Source: Streptomyces rishiriensis (GTDB lineage: Bacteria > Actinomycetota > Actinomycetes > Streptomycetales > Streptomycetaceae). From it: a stretch of DNA of 64,000 bases. Numbering within the stretch: the stretch's first letter is position 1; every line of letters starts with the position of its first letter. Positions 33,636 through 42,093 of this stretch are shown here, one piece after another. The notes under the pieces were generated by a model, which ran no database searches, had not been told where the DNA came from, and saw only the letters and a list, made by a program, of their open reading frames with translations. The stretch spans positions 372,001-436,000 of the forward strand of contig NZ_BEWA01000012.1 in the NCBI RefSeq assembly GCF_003112535.1, read 5' to 3'. The position numbers and the translations under genes were made by a program.

Positions 33636-34523
33636 TCAGCCGCCCGAGGTGAGCGCACGGGCGGCGGGGGCCGCGCCGGCGGGCCGGGCGGTGAGTTCGG
33701 CGGCGGAGGGCGGGGTGGCGGAGCAGAAGACGCAGCGGTCGCCGATGACGTCGATGCCGCACCAGTGGCACACGCTCTGCCGGACCGAGGCGACCAGTTG
33801 GTAGAGGACCGACAGGTCGGGCAGGTAGGCGCAGAACTCGATCGCCTTGCCGGTGCCCCACCAGTCGGCGGACTCGGCGGGCAGCGTCGTCTCCCGCAGC
33901 CCCTGGGCCTTCCAGGCGGGGGCGAGGACATCGGTGACCCAGTCGGACTGCAGCTGGCCGCGCGCGACCAGCAGCCAGGTGCCGAACTCGGGTCCGGGCA
34001 GCGTGGTCTCGGGCGTCGCGCGCACCAGCTGCGGCTGGGGATGGGCGAGCACGCCGAACTGGCTGCCCGGGACCCAGGAGCGGGCGTGCGACTTCAGACC
34101 GACGCCGGGGACGCGGTCGAGGCGGGCGACCGAGCCGAGGAGGGCTCCGGCGTGCAGGTAGTGGGTGAGCAGCCGGCCGGCCGAGGCGATGACGCCGGGG
34201 CCGAGGTCGCAGGAGGCGAGCTGGCGCAGCTGGCGGGCCAGGACGGCCACCGCGAGCGGCGGGAGGTCGGGGCGGAAGAGCGCGATGCGGTCGCTCTCCA
34301 GGAGGGAGCGGACGGTGTGCAGTCGCTGTTCCAGCGCGGCCGGCACGGCCTTCGAGTACAGGACGATCACGTGCCCGTGCTGTTCGACGAGCGTCTGCAC
34401 GGCGGCGAGGGCCTGTTCCAGGGGCTGCCGGTCCAGGTCGGCGAGGACGGTGGCGGGCAGGGTGCGTTCGTCCTGGGGCGCCAGCGCCAGGTCGGCTCCG
34501 GTCACGGCAATGGCTGTTGGCAC
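33636..34523 (-). CDS. Tad-locus protein of unknown function with C-terminal zinc ribbon
   Basis: A 295-residue cytoplasmic protein. Repeated helices fill the first half (LEQALAAVQTLVEQHGHVIV, LESDRIALFRPDLPPLAVAV). The last quarter contains CHWCGIDVIGDRCVFC, two CxxC pairs suitable for one zinc ion. The first gene of the Tad operon. GTG 34523 follows GGGGAG at good distance; an ATG at 34589 lacks such a site, although a TACAGT box upstream would fit a short leader. No known family is recognised. Confidence 0.72.
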   Translation of the reverse strand: MPTAIAVTGADLALAPQDERTLPATVLADLDRQPLEQALAAVQTLVEQHGHVIVLYSKAVPAALEQRLHTVRSLLESDRIALFRPDLPPLAVAVLARQLRQLASCDLGPGVIASAGRLLTHYLHAGALLGSVARLDRVPGVGLKSHARSWVPGSQFGVLAHPQPQLVRATPETTLPGPEFGTWLLVARGQLQSDWVTDVLAPAWKAQGLRETTLPAESADWWGTGKAIEFCAYLPDLSVLYQLVASVRQSVCHWCGIDVIGDRCVFCSATPPSAAELTARPAGAAPAARALTSGG

Positions 34524-34738
34524 GCGCAGCTCCCCGATTCCCGCGGTCCGGTCCACCGGCGTTACTCCGGTGCACCGGGGTGACTTCATTGCGTGACTAC
34601 CTCAGCACTGTATCCAGCCCCCTGTGGCCGGAGAACAGCTTTCCGTTACTGCCTGACATCTCTTCTTTGCGCAACTCGCAGCAAACCGGGGCAGGTTACG
34701 CGGCGATCACCTCCACCGGGCCTCCACGGGCGGGCCTC

Positions 34739-34773
34739 TTGACAACGGAATTGGTCTGGACCAACTTGTTGTC
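34739..34773 (+). promoter_or_regulatory. chitinase promoter with dre (DasR-type) operator
   Basis: TTGACA at 34739-34744 is a consensus -35. The operator ATTGGTCTGGACCAAC (34750-34765) matches the DasR responsive element (dre, consensus near AGTGGTCTAGACCACT) and lies between -35 and -10. DasR represses chitin and GlcNAc genes until GlcN-6-P accumulates. The expected transcript start is close to the ATG at 34774, so the mRNA may be leaderless or nearly so. Confidence 0.85.
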
Positions 34774-36477
34774 ATGTCCCCACTTAAGCGAGTGACACGA
34801 CTCTGGCCGGGAGCCGCGGGCGCCGTCGCCGCCGCCCTCGTCCTGTCCCTGACGGGCGCGGCTCAGGCGTCCGCCGCGGACCTGAACAACGCCAGGAACG
34901 CCGGCTTCGAAGCCGGCCTGGCCGACTGGACCTGCACAGCGGCGAGCGGCACGACGGTCCCCTCCCCCGTGCACGGCGGCGCGTCCGCCCTCCGGGCGAC
35001 GCCCGCCGGGCAGGACAACGCCCGGTGCAGCCAGACGGTGGCGGTGAAGCCCCACTCCTCCTACACGCTGAGCGCCTGGGTCCAGGGCGGCTACACCTAC
35101 CTGGGCGTCACCGGCACCGGCACGACGGACGTCTCGACCTGGACCCCGGACTCGCCGGCGTGGAAGCAGCTGTCGACGACGTTCACCACCGGAGCGTCCA
35201 CGACCTCGGTCACGGTGTACACGCACGGCTGGTACGGCCAGGCGGCCTACTACGCCGACGACGTCTCGGTGTTCGGCCCCGACGGCGGCGGAGGCGGCGA
35301 CCCGGCCCCCACCGTGCCGGGCACGCCGGGCGGCCTCGCCGTCTCCGGCACGACGTCGTCGTCGGTGTCGCTCTCCTGGAACGCGGTGTCCGGCGCGACG
35401 GCCTACTCCGTCTACCGCGGCGGCACGAAGGCGACGACGGTGACCGGGACCTCCGCGACCGTGACCGGCCTGACCGCCTCGACGGCGTACGCCTTCCAGG
35501 TCACGGCGGCCAACGCGGCGGGCGAGTCCGCGAAGTCGGCCGCCGTGACGGGCACGACCGCCGCGACGGGCGGGGACACCGGCGGAGGAGCCCTGCCCAA
35601 GCACGCCGTGACGGGCTACTGGCAGAACTTCGACAACGGCGCCACCGTCCAGAAGATCTCCGACGTCCCCTCGGCCTACGACATCATCGCGGTCGCCTTC
35701 GCGGACGCCACGTCGACGCCGGGCGCGGTGTCCTTCACGCTGGACTCGGCCGGCCTCGGCGGCTACACGGTCGACCGGTTCAAGGCGGACATCAAGGCCA
35801 AGCAGGCGGCCGGCAAGAAGGTCGTCATCTCCATCGGCGGCCAGAACGGCACGGTGTCGGTCAACGACGCGGCGTCCGCGGCGAACTTCGCGAACTCGGT
35901 GTACGCGCTGATGCAGACGTACGGCTTCGACGGCGTCGACATCGACCTCGAGAACGGCCTCGACCCGACGTACATGTCCCAGGCGCTGCGCTCCCTGTCC
36001 GCGAAGGCGGGGTCCGGGCTGATCCTGACCATGGCCCCGCAGACGATCGACATGCAGTCGACGTCGAACGGCTACTTCCGGACCGCGCTGAACGTGAAGG
36101 ACATCCTCACGGTCGTCAACATGCAGTACTACAACAGCGGTTCCATGCTGGGCTGCGACGGCAAGGTGTACAGCCAGGGCTCGGTGGACTTCCTGACGGC
36201 GCTCGCCTGCATCCAGCTGGAAGGGGGCCTGGCGCCGTCCCAGGTGGGCCTCGGCGTGCCGGCCTCCACCCGCGGCGCCGGCAGCGGCTACGTCTCCCCG
36301 TCCGTGGTGGACGACGCCCTGGACTGCCTGGCGAAGGGCACGAACTGCGGCTCCTTCAAACCCTCGAAGACCTATCCCGGTCTGCGCGGCGCGATGACCT
36401 GGTCGACGAACTGGGACGCGGCGGCGGGCAACGCCTGGTCGTCGGCGGTGGGCCCGCACGTGCACGGGCTGCCGTAG
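34774..36477 (+). CDS. secreted GH18 chitinase with carbohydrate-binding and FnIII domains
   Basis: A 567-residue exported enzyme. The signal peptide is at about 1-34 (AAALVLSLTGAAQASA). A carbohydrate-binding, jelly-roll type domain (about 35-165) starts NAGFEAGLADWTCTAASG. A Gly-rich linker and one fibronectin III domain (about 180-270) follow. The GH18 catalytic domain (about 280-567) has YGFDGVDIDLE with catalytic Glu393. It cleaves chitin by substrate-assisted retaining hydrolysis outside the cell. The upstream operator indicates DasR control. It is the carbohydrate-scavenging gene nearest to the sugar-acid locus at 42-49 kb. Confidence 0.96.
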   Translation: MSPLKRVTRLWPGAAGAVAAALVLSLTGAAQASAADLNNARNAGFEAGLADWTCTAASGTTVPSPVHGGASALRATPAGQDNARCSQTVAVKPHSSYTLSAWVQGGYTYLGVTGTGTTDVSTWTPDSPAWKQLSTTFTTGASTTSVTVYTHGWYGQAAYYADDVSVFGPDGGGGGDPAPTVPGTPGGLAVSGTTSSSVSLSWNAVSGATAYSVYRGGTKATTVTGTSATVTGLTASTAYAFQVTAANAAGESAKSAAVTGTTAATGGDTGGGALPKHAVTGYWQNFDNGATVQKISDVPSAYDIIAVAFADATSTPGAVSFTLDSAGLGGYTVDRFKADIKAKQAAGKKVVISIGGQNGTVSVNDAASAANFANSVYALMQTYGFDGVDIDLENGLDPTYMSQALRSLSAKAGSGLILTMAPQTIDMQSTSNGYFRTALNVKDILTVVNMQYYNSGSMLGCDGKVYSQGSVDFLTALACIQLEGGLAPSQVGLGVPASTRGAGSGYVSPSVVDDALDCLAKGTNCGSFKPSKTYPGLRGAMTWSTNWDAAAGNAWSSAVGPHVHGLP

Positions 36478-36557
36478 AGCGGCGAGAGTCCGGCGCGGCG
36501 CCGGCGGGAAGGTGATCGGACTGCCTCTCCGTCGGCCCGCTCGGACGAGCGGGCATG

Positions 36558-37222
36558 CTACGAGGCGGTCGCGAGCAGGGGGAGCATCGACTTCGGCTCC
36601 TGGGTGGCCCGCTCGCGCACGCACGAGCGGCCTTTCTCCTCGTCGTCCCACACGTAGAAATTCCTTGCTGTGAGCGGCCGGCGGGGGACGACCGCCGCGC
36701 CGGCGCCCGCAGCCGCTCCAGGCCGGCCAGGATCTCGGCGCGGTTCTCCGATCTCTTCATCCATGCCGGCAGCCGGTCGCACATCGCCCTCGTCGACCGC
36801 CATCCGCCCCGCTCGCGCAGCCGGGCCCCGACGAACGACGCCAGCGCCTCCATGTGCTCCTCGTCGTACGCCCACAGGATCCGGCCGGCGCAGCGGGTCT
36901 GCAGCCACAACGGCCGCCGGAAGAACGGGTCCTCGGTGCCGCCGGGCACCGCGCCTACCCGGCTGGATCCTCGTGTCCGCGGTTCCCACTCGGCCGTCGC
37001 GCCGCACCCGGCGCACACCAGCCGGCGCGGCTGGAACAGAAGATCCGTGCAGTACCGGGGCACCGGGACGCCCGGCCGGGGAGCCACCAGGGCGCGGCCG
37101 CCGCAGCGTGGGCAGACCACCAGCGCGCGGGCGGTGAAGCAGGCGAGCGGGGCCCCCGGGTCCTGGTGACGGGCGGGCCCGGCGTCACCTCCGTCCGGAC
37201 CGCGCGACCGCTCGGACGCCAT
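36558..37222 (-). pseudogene. zinc-ribbon protein gene with apparent frameshift
   Basis: From ATG 37222 a coherent frame encodes two CxxC knuckles (VVCPRCGG and LVCAGCGA) and a helical domain (RPLWLQTRCAGRILWAYDEE, HMEALASFVGARLRERGG) down to LAGLERLRA near 36730. Beyond that this frame turns into an unnatural Arg/Pro/Ser run that invades the end of the chitinase gene. A different frame takes over with NFYVWDDEEKGRSCVRERAT and stops at 36558. A single lost base between about 36690 and 36730 explains this. It could be a mutation, a sequencing error in the G/C runs, or recoding. It is three bases from the next gene. Confidence 0.7.
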
Positions 37223-37225
37223 CGG

Positions 37226-37645
37226 CTAGTAGCCCGACGGCCGGTAGTGGCCCAGCACCCAGGCCAGTTGCGCGAACCAGCCCTGCAGCCGCTCCCTCGG
37301 CTTCGCCGCCACCACGCATTCGTAGACCCTGCCGTCCAGGTGGACGACGGCCACCATCAGCGCCTTGCCGCCGGGGCTCGCCTTGTAGTGCACGCTGCGG
37401 ATCTCGGGCCACGGGAAGTCGACGGTGATGTCGTACATCTCGAAGGCGACGCCCGACGCGTCGACGACGACCGAGTTGTGCTTGTCGACCGCCAGGAACT
37501 CCGGTCCCGGCCGGGGCGGCCCGGCCTGTGGTGCGACGGGCTGGGGCGGGACGGGCTGGGGCGGGATCGCCTGCGGGGCGTACTGCGGTGGGGGCGGGCC
37601 GAAGCCCGGGGGCACGGACGGCGGTGGCGGCGGCTGGTCTGTCAC
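37226..37645 (-). CDS. Pro-rich protein with PH-like domain, function unknown
   Basis: A 139-residue protein. Residues 1-50 are almost entirely Pro/Gly/Gln. The rest is a compact beta-rich domain (FLAVDKHNSVVVDASGVAFE, PWPEIRSVHYKASPGGKALM, VVHLDGRVYECVVAA) that resembles a pleckstrin-like or DUF-type fold. It ends with helix WFAQLAWVLGHY. GTG 37645. It is probably cotranscribed with the frameshifted zinc-ribbon gene three bases downstream. Confidence 0.75.
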   Translation of the reverse strand: MTDQPPPPPSVPPGFGPPPPQYAPQAIPPQPVPPQPVAPQAGPPRPGPEFLAVDKHNSVVVDASGVAFEMYDITVDFPWPEIRSVHYKASPGGKALMVAVVHLDGRVYECVVAAKPRERLQGWFAQLAWVLGHYRPSGY

Positions 37646-37782
37646 AGCCGAAACCTACCCGGCGCCCCCTGTGGGCCCGCTTTCGGTCCGCCGTGAAACA
37701 TTTCCCGCCTCCCACCGCATCAGTGAGGTGAGGAGAGCACGCCGACCGGTACAAGCGCAGGCGCAGCACAGGGGGAACATTC

Positions 37783-38295
37783 ATGAGGCAGTCCGCCCAC
37801 GCGGACGAGTACGCCGAGTTCGCGGCGGCGCGCTCCGGCCATCTGTACCGCTCGGCGTGTCTGCTCACCGCCGGGGACACGCACCTCGCCGAGGATCTCG
37901 TGCAGGAGACCCTCGGCAGGCTGTACCTGCGCTGGGGGCGCGTGTCCCGGGTCGACAACCCGGCCGGATACGCGCAGACGGTCCTCACCCGCACCTTCCT
38001 CGCCCACCAGCGCCGGCGCAGCAGCCGCGAGCGGGCCGTGGCGGCGTTCCCCGACGTGGCCGACCGCGCCGGCGCCGACATGTCGCTGCGGCTGACGCTG
38101 TTGCAGGCCCTGGGCCGGCTGCCCGCCAAGGACCGGGCCGTGGTGGTCCTGCGGTACTGGGAGGACCGCTCCGTCGAGGAGACCGCCTCCGCGATGAACG
38201 CGAGCTCGGCTGCGGTGCGCACGCGCTGCTCCCGGGCGCTCGGACGGCTGCGGGAGCTGCTCGGCGAGGACATGAGCGAGTACGCCAGACCCTGA
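37783..38295 (+). CDS. ECF sigma factor (SigE family)
   Basis: A 170-residue sigma factor. Region 2 (about 10-75) contains LYRSACLLTAGDTHLAEDLV and QETLGRLYLRWGRV. Region 4 (about 105-160) contains LGRLPAKDRAVVVLRYWEDR and VEETASAMNASSAAVRTRCS. The following gene, 67 bases away on the same strand, encodes a membrane-anchored protein with an inward N-terminus and is the probable anti-sigma factor or sensor. Confidence 0.92.
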   Translation: MRQSAHADEYAEFAAARSGHLYRSACLLTAGDTHLAEDLVQETLGRLYLRWGRVSRVDNPAGYAQTVLTRTFLAHQRRRSSRERAVAAFPDVADRAGADMSLRLTLLQALGRLPAKDRAVVVLRYWEDRSVEETASAMNASSAAVRTRCSRALGRLRELLGEDMSEYARP

Positions 38296-38362
38296 GCCGC
38301 CGGCCACCCGACGCCCCGGCTGACGACGTCCATCCATCCCCCGCGAGAGACGGTGGTTCACC

Positions 38363-39643
38363 ATGCCCGTAGACCAGCACAGCGATCCCTTCGAGGACCA
38401 GCTCACCGCCGCCCTGCACGAGGCCGGCGGCGCCTTCGGCAGCCCGGGCGGCGCGCTCGTGGCCGCCGGCCGGGCGCGCGGGCTCCGGCTGCGGCTGCGG
38501 CGCAGGGCCGCCGTGGCGGGCGGTGCGGCCGGTCTGGCGCTCGTGGGGGTGGGCGGGGCGCTGCTGACGCCGTGGAACGGCGCGTCCACCGCGAAGCCCT
38601 CCTCGCTCGCGGCCGGCGGCAGCGCCGCGCCGAAGGCCTACTCGGCCGACGACGTGGTCCGCACCCTGCGAAAGCTGCTGCCGCAGGGGAAGTTCACCCC
38701 CTCGGACGCGCGCGGCACGGGCGGGGACCTGCCTCCGCTCGCGGCGGGCGCGTTCGACGACGGCAAGGGGGCGGGGTCCCTCTCGGTGGGCCTGGAGCGG
38801 ATCCGCTCCGACGCCGCCCGCGAGGTCAATCCGTCCGCCGCCGTGCTGCCCTGCCCGGAGAAGGGCGCGCAGTCCCCCTTCGACAGCTGCGTCACGGAGC
38901 TCCTGCCCGACAGGTCGGCGATCACCGTCTACCAGGGCTACGAGTATCCCGACCGCCGTGAGGACACCAAGGCGTGGGGCGCGGACCTGGTCACCCCGGC
39001 CGGGCACCATGTGAGCGTCATGGAGTGGAACGCCGCGGCGGAGAAGGGCAAGCCGGTGACCCGGCCCGAACCACCGCTGACGGTCGCCCGGCTGAAGGCG
39101 TTGGCCGCGGCCTCCGACTGGCGGCGGATCATCGACGCCATGCCCGGGGAGGGGAAGCAGGGTCCCCTGTCCTCCTCGCCGGGTTCGGCCGGATCGCCCG
39201 CCCGGCCCGGGGAGATGACCGGCCGGCTCATCCTGCGCAAGCTCAGCCTCCTGCTGCCCAAGGGCCTGGAACGCGTCACGCACGCCAGCCAGGAGACCGG
39301 GTACGCCTGCTTCGTCGTCGACGACGGCAAGGGCGCAGGCCTGGTCCAGGTCAACGTGCAGCCCGGAATGTCCGGTTCGGCGGACGAGCTGTACGGCTCC
39401 GGCGCCGAGACCCTCCCGGACGGGACGCGCGTCGCGACGGAAAAGGGACCGGGCGAGAAGGGCGGCGAGGGCGTCGTGATGTGGACCGTCGACACCCTGC
39501 GCAAGGACGGCCTGCGGGTGGTGATCAGCGCTTTCAACGCCGCCGCGCAGGACGGGGCCGCGACCCGGGCGAAGCCCGTCCTGACGATCGGGCAGCTGCG
39601 GACGATCGCGCTCAGCCCTCGCTGGCGGAGCGCCCAGGACTGA
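38363..39643 (+). CDS. membrane-anchored partner of the ECF sigma factor, internally duplicated
   Basis: A 426-residue single-pass membrane protein. Residues 1-50 are cytoplasmic (candidate sigma-binding), a helix lies near 50-72 (AAVAGGAAGLALVGVGGALL), and the rest is exported. The exported part contains two related units (about 98-250 and 287-425): each has LRKLLP, a FDDGKGAG or VDDGKGAG motif, TLPDG/LLPD, and ends in a TVARLKALAAASDWRR or TIGQLRTIALSPRWR helix. No zinc-binding HxxxCxxC anti-sigma motif is present. Role as regulator of the adjacent sigma factor is inferred from gene order and topology. Confidence 0.8.
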   Translation: MPVDQHSDPFEDQLTAALHEAGGAFGSPGGALVAAGRARGLRLRLRRRAAVAGGAAGLALVGVGGALLTPWNGASTAKPSSLAAGGSAAPKAYSADDVVRTLRKLLPQGKFTPSDARGTGGDLPPLAAGAFDDGKGAGSLSVGLERIRSDAAREVNPSAAVLPCPEKGAQSPFDSCVTELLPDRSAITVYQGYEYPDRREDTKAWGADLVTPAGHHVSVMEWNAAAEKGKPVTRPEPPLTVARLKALAAASDWRRIIDAMPGEGKQGPLSSSPGSAGSPARPGEMTGRLILRKLSLLLPKGLERVTHASQETGYACFVVDDGKGAGLVQVNVQPGMSGSADELYGSGAETLPDGTRVATEKGPGEKGGEGVVMWTVDTLRKDGLRVVISAFNAAAQDGAATRAKPVLTIGQLRTIALSPRWRSAQD

Positions 39644-39973
39644 GGGCGGAGGAACGGGGATGGACTGGCCTTCCGGCTCCGGACCGGGCGTCGGCGCGCA
39701 GGGCGGGGATCTCCCCGCCCGTGCCCGGCTCGCCGATCACCGGACATAGGCACGACACGTACTCAACGGCTCGCGCGTGTGATCGCTTTCGCCGGATGCG
39801 GGCGCAATTACACTTCGCGGCCGGTCGTGCGCCGTTTTTTCGCATGGTTCCGGCCATCGGCGCTTCGTCGTCCCTTGACCTGTCCATGCCATGGACTGAC
39901 GATGAGCGGCACCGCACCGCCGCACACGGCAAGCGCACAGCCCCCACGACCCGACTCCCCACAAGGAGAGTTC
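39644..39973 (+). promoter_or_regulatory. leader/promoter region of the carboxypeptidase with perfect 15-bp palindrome
   Basis: About 330 bases without a supported gene. GTCCATG-C-CATGGAC (39882-39896) is an exact palindrome, and TTGACC at 39875-39880 just before it fits a -35. A T-run (GTTTTTTCGC near 39833) follows C/G-rich dyads and may end the upstream transcript. The palindrome is a candidate operator for a regulator of secreted peptidases. Confidence 0.55.
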
Positions 39974-41344
39974 ATGCGACTTCGCATTCGCGGTTCAGGC
40001 GCCGGCGTCGCGAGCGCCCGCAGCGGCCGGCGGACCGCCGCCCTCGCCGCCCTGCTGGCACTCGCCCTCGCGGCCCCCCTCTCGGCCACGGTCACCGAGG
40101 CGGCGGCGGGCGGCGCCCCGAAGACCCCGGCGTCCTCCGACGACGTCCGGCAGTACGAGATCCACGTCCGGCACAGCACCCCGCAGCTGCGCACCGCGAT
40201 CGCCGCGTCCGGCGTGAGCGTCGACGAAGCCGACGCGGAGACCGTGGTGGTCTCCGGCCGCGCGGAGCAGATCCGCGCGCTGCGCGCGCAGGGGTACGAG
40301 GTCTCCGCGCTGGGCTCGGCGCCGGACCGGGCCGCACAGAGCGGGACGCGGCTCTTCGACTTCCCGTCCGCCGACGCGAAGTACCACAACTACGCCGAGA
40401 TGACGGCGGAGATCGACCAGCGCATCGCCGCCTATCCGGGCATCATGAGCAAGCGCGTGATCGGCAGGTCGTACCAGGGCCGGGACATCATCGCCGTCAA
40501 GATCAGCGACAACGTGGGCGTCGACGAGGCCGAGCCGGAGGTGCTGTTCACCCACCACCAGCACGCCCGCGAGCACCTCACCGTGGAGATGGCGCTCTAC
40601 CTGATCCGCGAGCTGGGCGCCGGCTACGGCACGGACCCGCGGGTGACGAACATGGTCAACGGCCGTGAGATCTGGATCGTCCCCGACCTCAACCCGGACG
40701 GCGGCGAGTACGACATCGCCACCGGCTCCTACCGCTCCTGGCGCAAGAACCGCCAGCCCAACTCCGGCTCCTCGTACGTCGGCACGGACCTCAACCGGAA
40801 CTGGAACTTCAAGTGGGGCTGCTGCGGCGGCTCTTCGGGGTCCACGTCCTCCGAGACCTACCGGGGCGCGTCCGCCGAGTCCGCGCCCGAGGTCAAGGTG
40901 GTCGCCGACTTCGTGCGCAGCCGGGTGGTGGGCGGCAAGCAGCAGATCACCGCGGGGATCGACTTCCACACGTACAGCGAGCTGGTGTTGTGGCCGTTCG
41001 GGTACACCTACTCCGACACGGGGACGGGGATGACCGCGGACGACAACGCCGCGTTCAAGGCCGTCGGGCAGAAGATGGCCGCGAGCAACGGGTACACGGC
41101 CGAGCAGTCGAGCGACCTGTACATCACGGACGGGTCGATCGACGACTATCTCTGGGGCACGCAGAAGATCTTCTCGTACACCTTCGAGATGTATCCGACG
41201 TCCGGTGCGGGAGGCGGGTTCTACCCGCCCGACGAGGTCATCGAGCGGGAGACCTCCCGCAACCGGGACGCCGTGCTGCAGCTCCTCGAGAACGCGGACT
41301 GCATGTACCGGTCCATCGGGAAGCAGAGCCAGTACTGCGCCTGA
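39974..41344 (+). CDS. secreted M14 zinc carboxypeptidase
   Basis: A 456-residue exported peptidase. The signal peptide is at about 1-40 (TAALAALLALALAAPLSA), with a propeptide (about 41-140) that ends near SGTRLFDFPSADAKYHNYAE. The M14 catalytic domain follows, with zinc ligands in THHQHAREHLTVEM (His and Glu), a third ligand in GIDFHTYSELVLWPFG, substrate-binding NRNWNF, and catalytic Glu in YTFEMYPTSG. It removes C-terminal amino acids from peptides outside the cell. AAGGAG stands six bases before ATG 39974, which settles the start. Confidence 0.95.
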   Translation: MRLRIRGSGAGVASARSGRRTAALAALLALALAAPLSATVTEAAAGGAPKTPASSDDVRQYEIHVRHSTPQLRTAIAASGVSVDEADAETVVVSGRAEQIRALRAQGYEVSALGSAPDRAAQSGTRLFDFPSADAKYHNYAEMTAEIDQRIAAYPGIMSKRVIGRSYQGRDIIAVKISDNVGVDEAEPEVLFTHHQHAREHLTVEMALYLIRELGAGYGTDPRVTNMVNGREIWIVPDLNPDGGEYDIATGSYRSWRKNRQPNSGSSYVGTDLNRNWNFKWGCCGGSSGSTSSETYRGASAESAPEVKVVADFVRSRVVGGKQQITAGIDFHTYSELVLWPFGYTYSDTGTGMTADDNAAFKAVGQKMAASNGYTAEQSSDLYITDGSIDDYLWGTQKIFSYTFEMYPTSGAGGGFYPPDEVIERETSRNRDAVLQLLENADCMYRSIGKQSQYCA

Positions 41345-42043
41345 CTAGTCGGCGTCCTTGACGTCGGCGTCCTTCGCCTCGGCGTCCTTGACGTCGGTGC
41401 CGTCGGCGCCGGTGTCGGCGTCGGCGTCTTCGGGCGTGGGCTGTCCGGCTTCCGCGTCCTCGGCGTCGCCTTCTTCGAAGTAGGCGTCGAGGACCGCGTC
41501 CAGCCGGTCCTCCCACTCCTGGAAGAGCGCCCGGGCCGTCGCCTCGATCTCGATCGGGTACCAGCGGCGGTCAGGCGTGTGCACCGTGATGGTGAACCGC
41601 TTGCCGAACCGCGGCGACTCCGTCTCGACCGCGGCGATCTCGTCCCAGCGGAACTCGCACGCCTCCTCGTCGAGACGGAGGCGGACGCCCCGGGCGTCGG
41701 CGGTGAACCGGGCACGGCGGTCGGAGGCCTCGAAGACGGGCCCGTCGGCGGGCTCCTCCTCGGGGGACTCCGTCTCCTCGGCGGACTCCCCCTCGACGGC
41801 GGACTCCCCGGCCGCGGGCTCCGCGCCCTTCGCGTCCTCGGCCTTCGCGTCCTCGGCGTTCACCTCCCCGGTGTCGACGACCTCGTCCTCGGCCGGCGCA
41901 CCGTCCGACGGCTTCGCGGTCGCGGGCGACGTGAGCCCGGGGATGAATGCCGGGTCGAACCCGGCGCCCTCCAGGGGCTGGCTGCTCGAACCTATACGCT
42001 GCTCCACAGCGGGCAGTATGGTCGAAGATCCTGTGCCGGACAC
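41345..42043 (-). CDS. acidic protein of unknown function with a compact beta domain
   Basis: A 232-residue cytoplasmic protein. Residues about 50-105 and the last 40 are Glu/Asp/Ala-rich low-complexity tails. Between them is a small ordered domain (FEASDRRARFTADARGVRLR, RWDEIAAVETESPRFGKRFT, VHTPDRRWYPIEIEATARAL). Its stop (TAG) begins at the base directly after the TGA of the carboxypeptidase gene, so the two genes are convergent with no space. GTG 42043 lacks a clear ribosome site; a second GTG about 12 codons later is an alternative. Confidence 0.72.
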   Translation of the reverse strand: MSGTGSSTILPAVEQRIGSSSQPLEGAGFDPAFIPGLTSPATAKPSDGAPAEDEVVDTGEVNAEDAKAEDAKGAEPAAGESAVEGESAEETESPEEEPADGPVFEASDRRARFTADARGVRLRLDEEACEFRWDEIAAVETESPRFGKRFTITVHTPDRRWYPIEIEATARALFQEWEDRLDAVLDAYFEEGDAEDAEAGQPTPEDADADTGADGTDVKDAEAKDADVKDAD

Positions 42044-42093
42044 AGCCAGCCCCTACTTCGTTACGGGAGTTGCGCACCGGATCCCGGCGAGAC

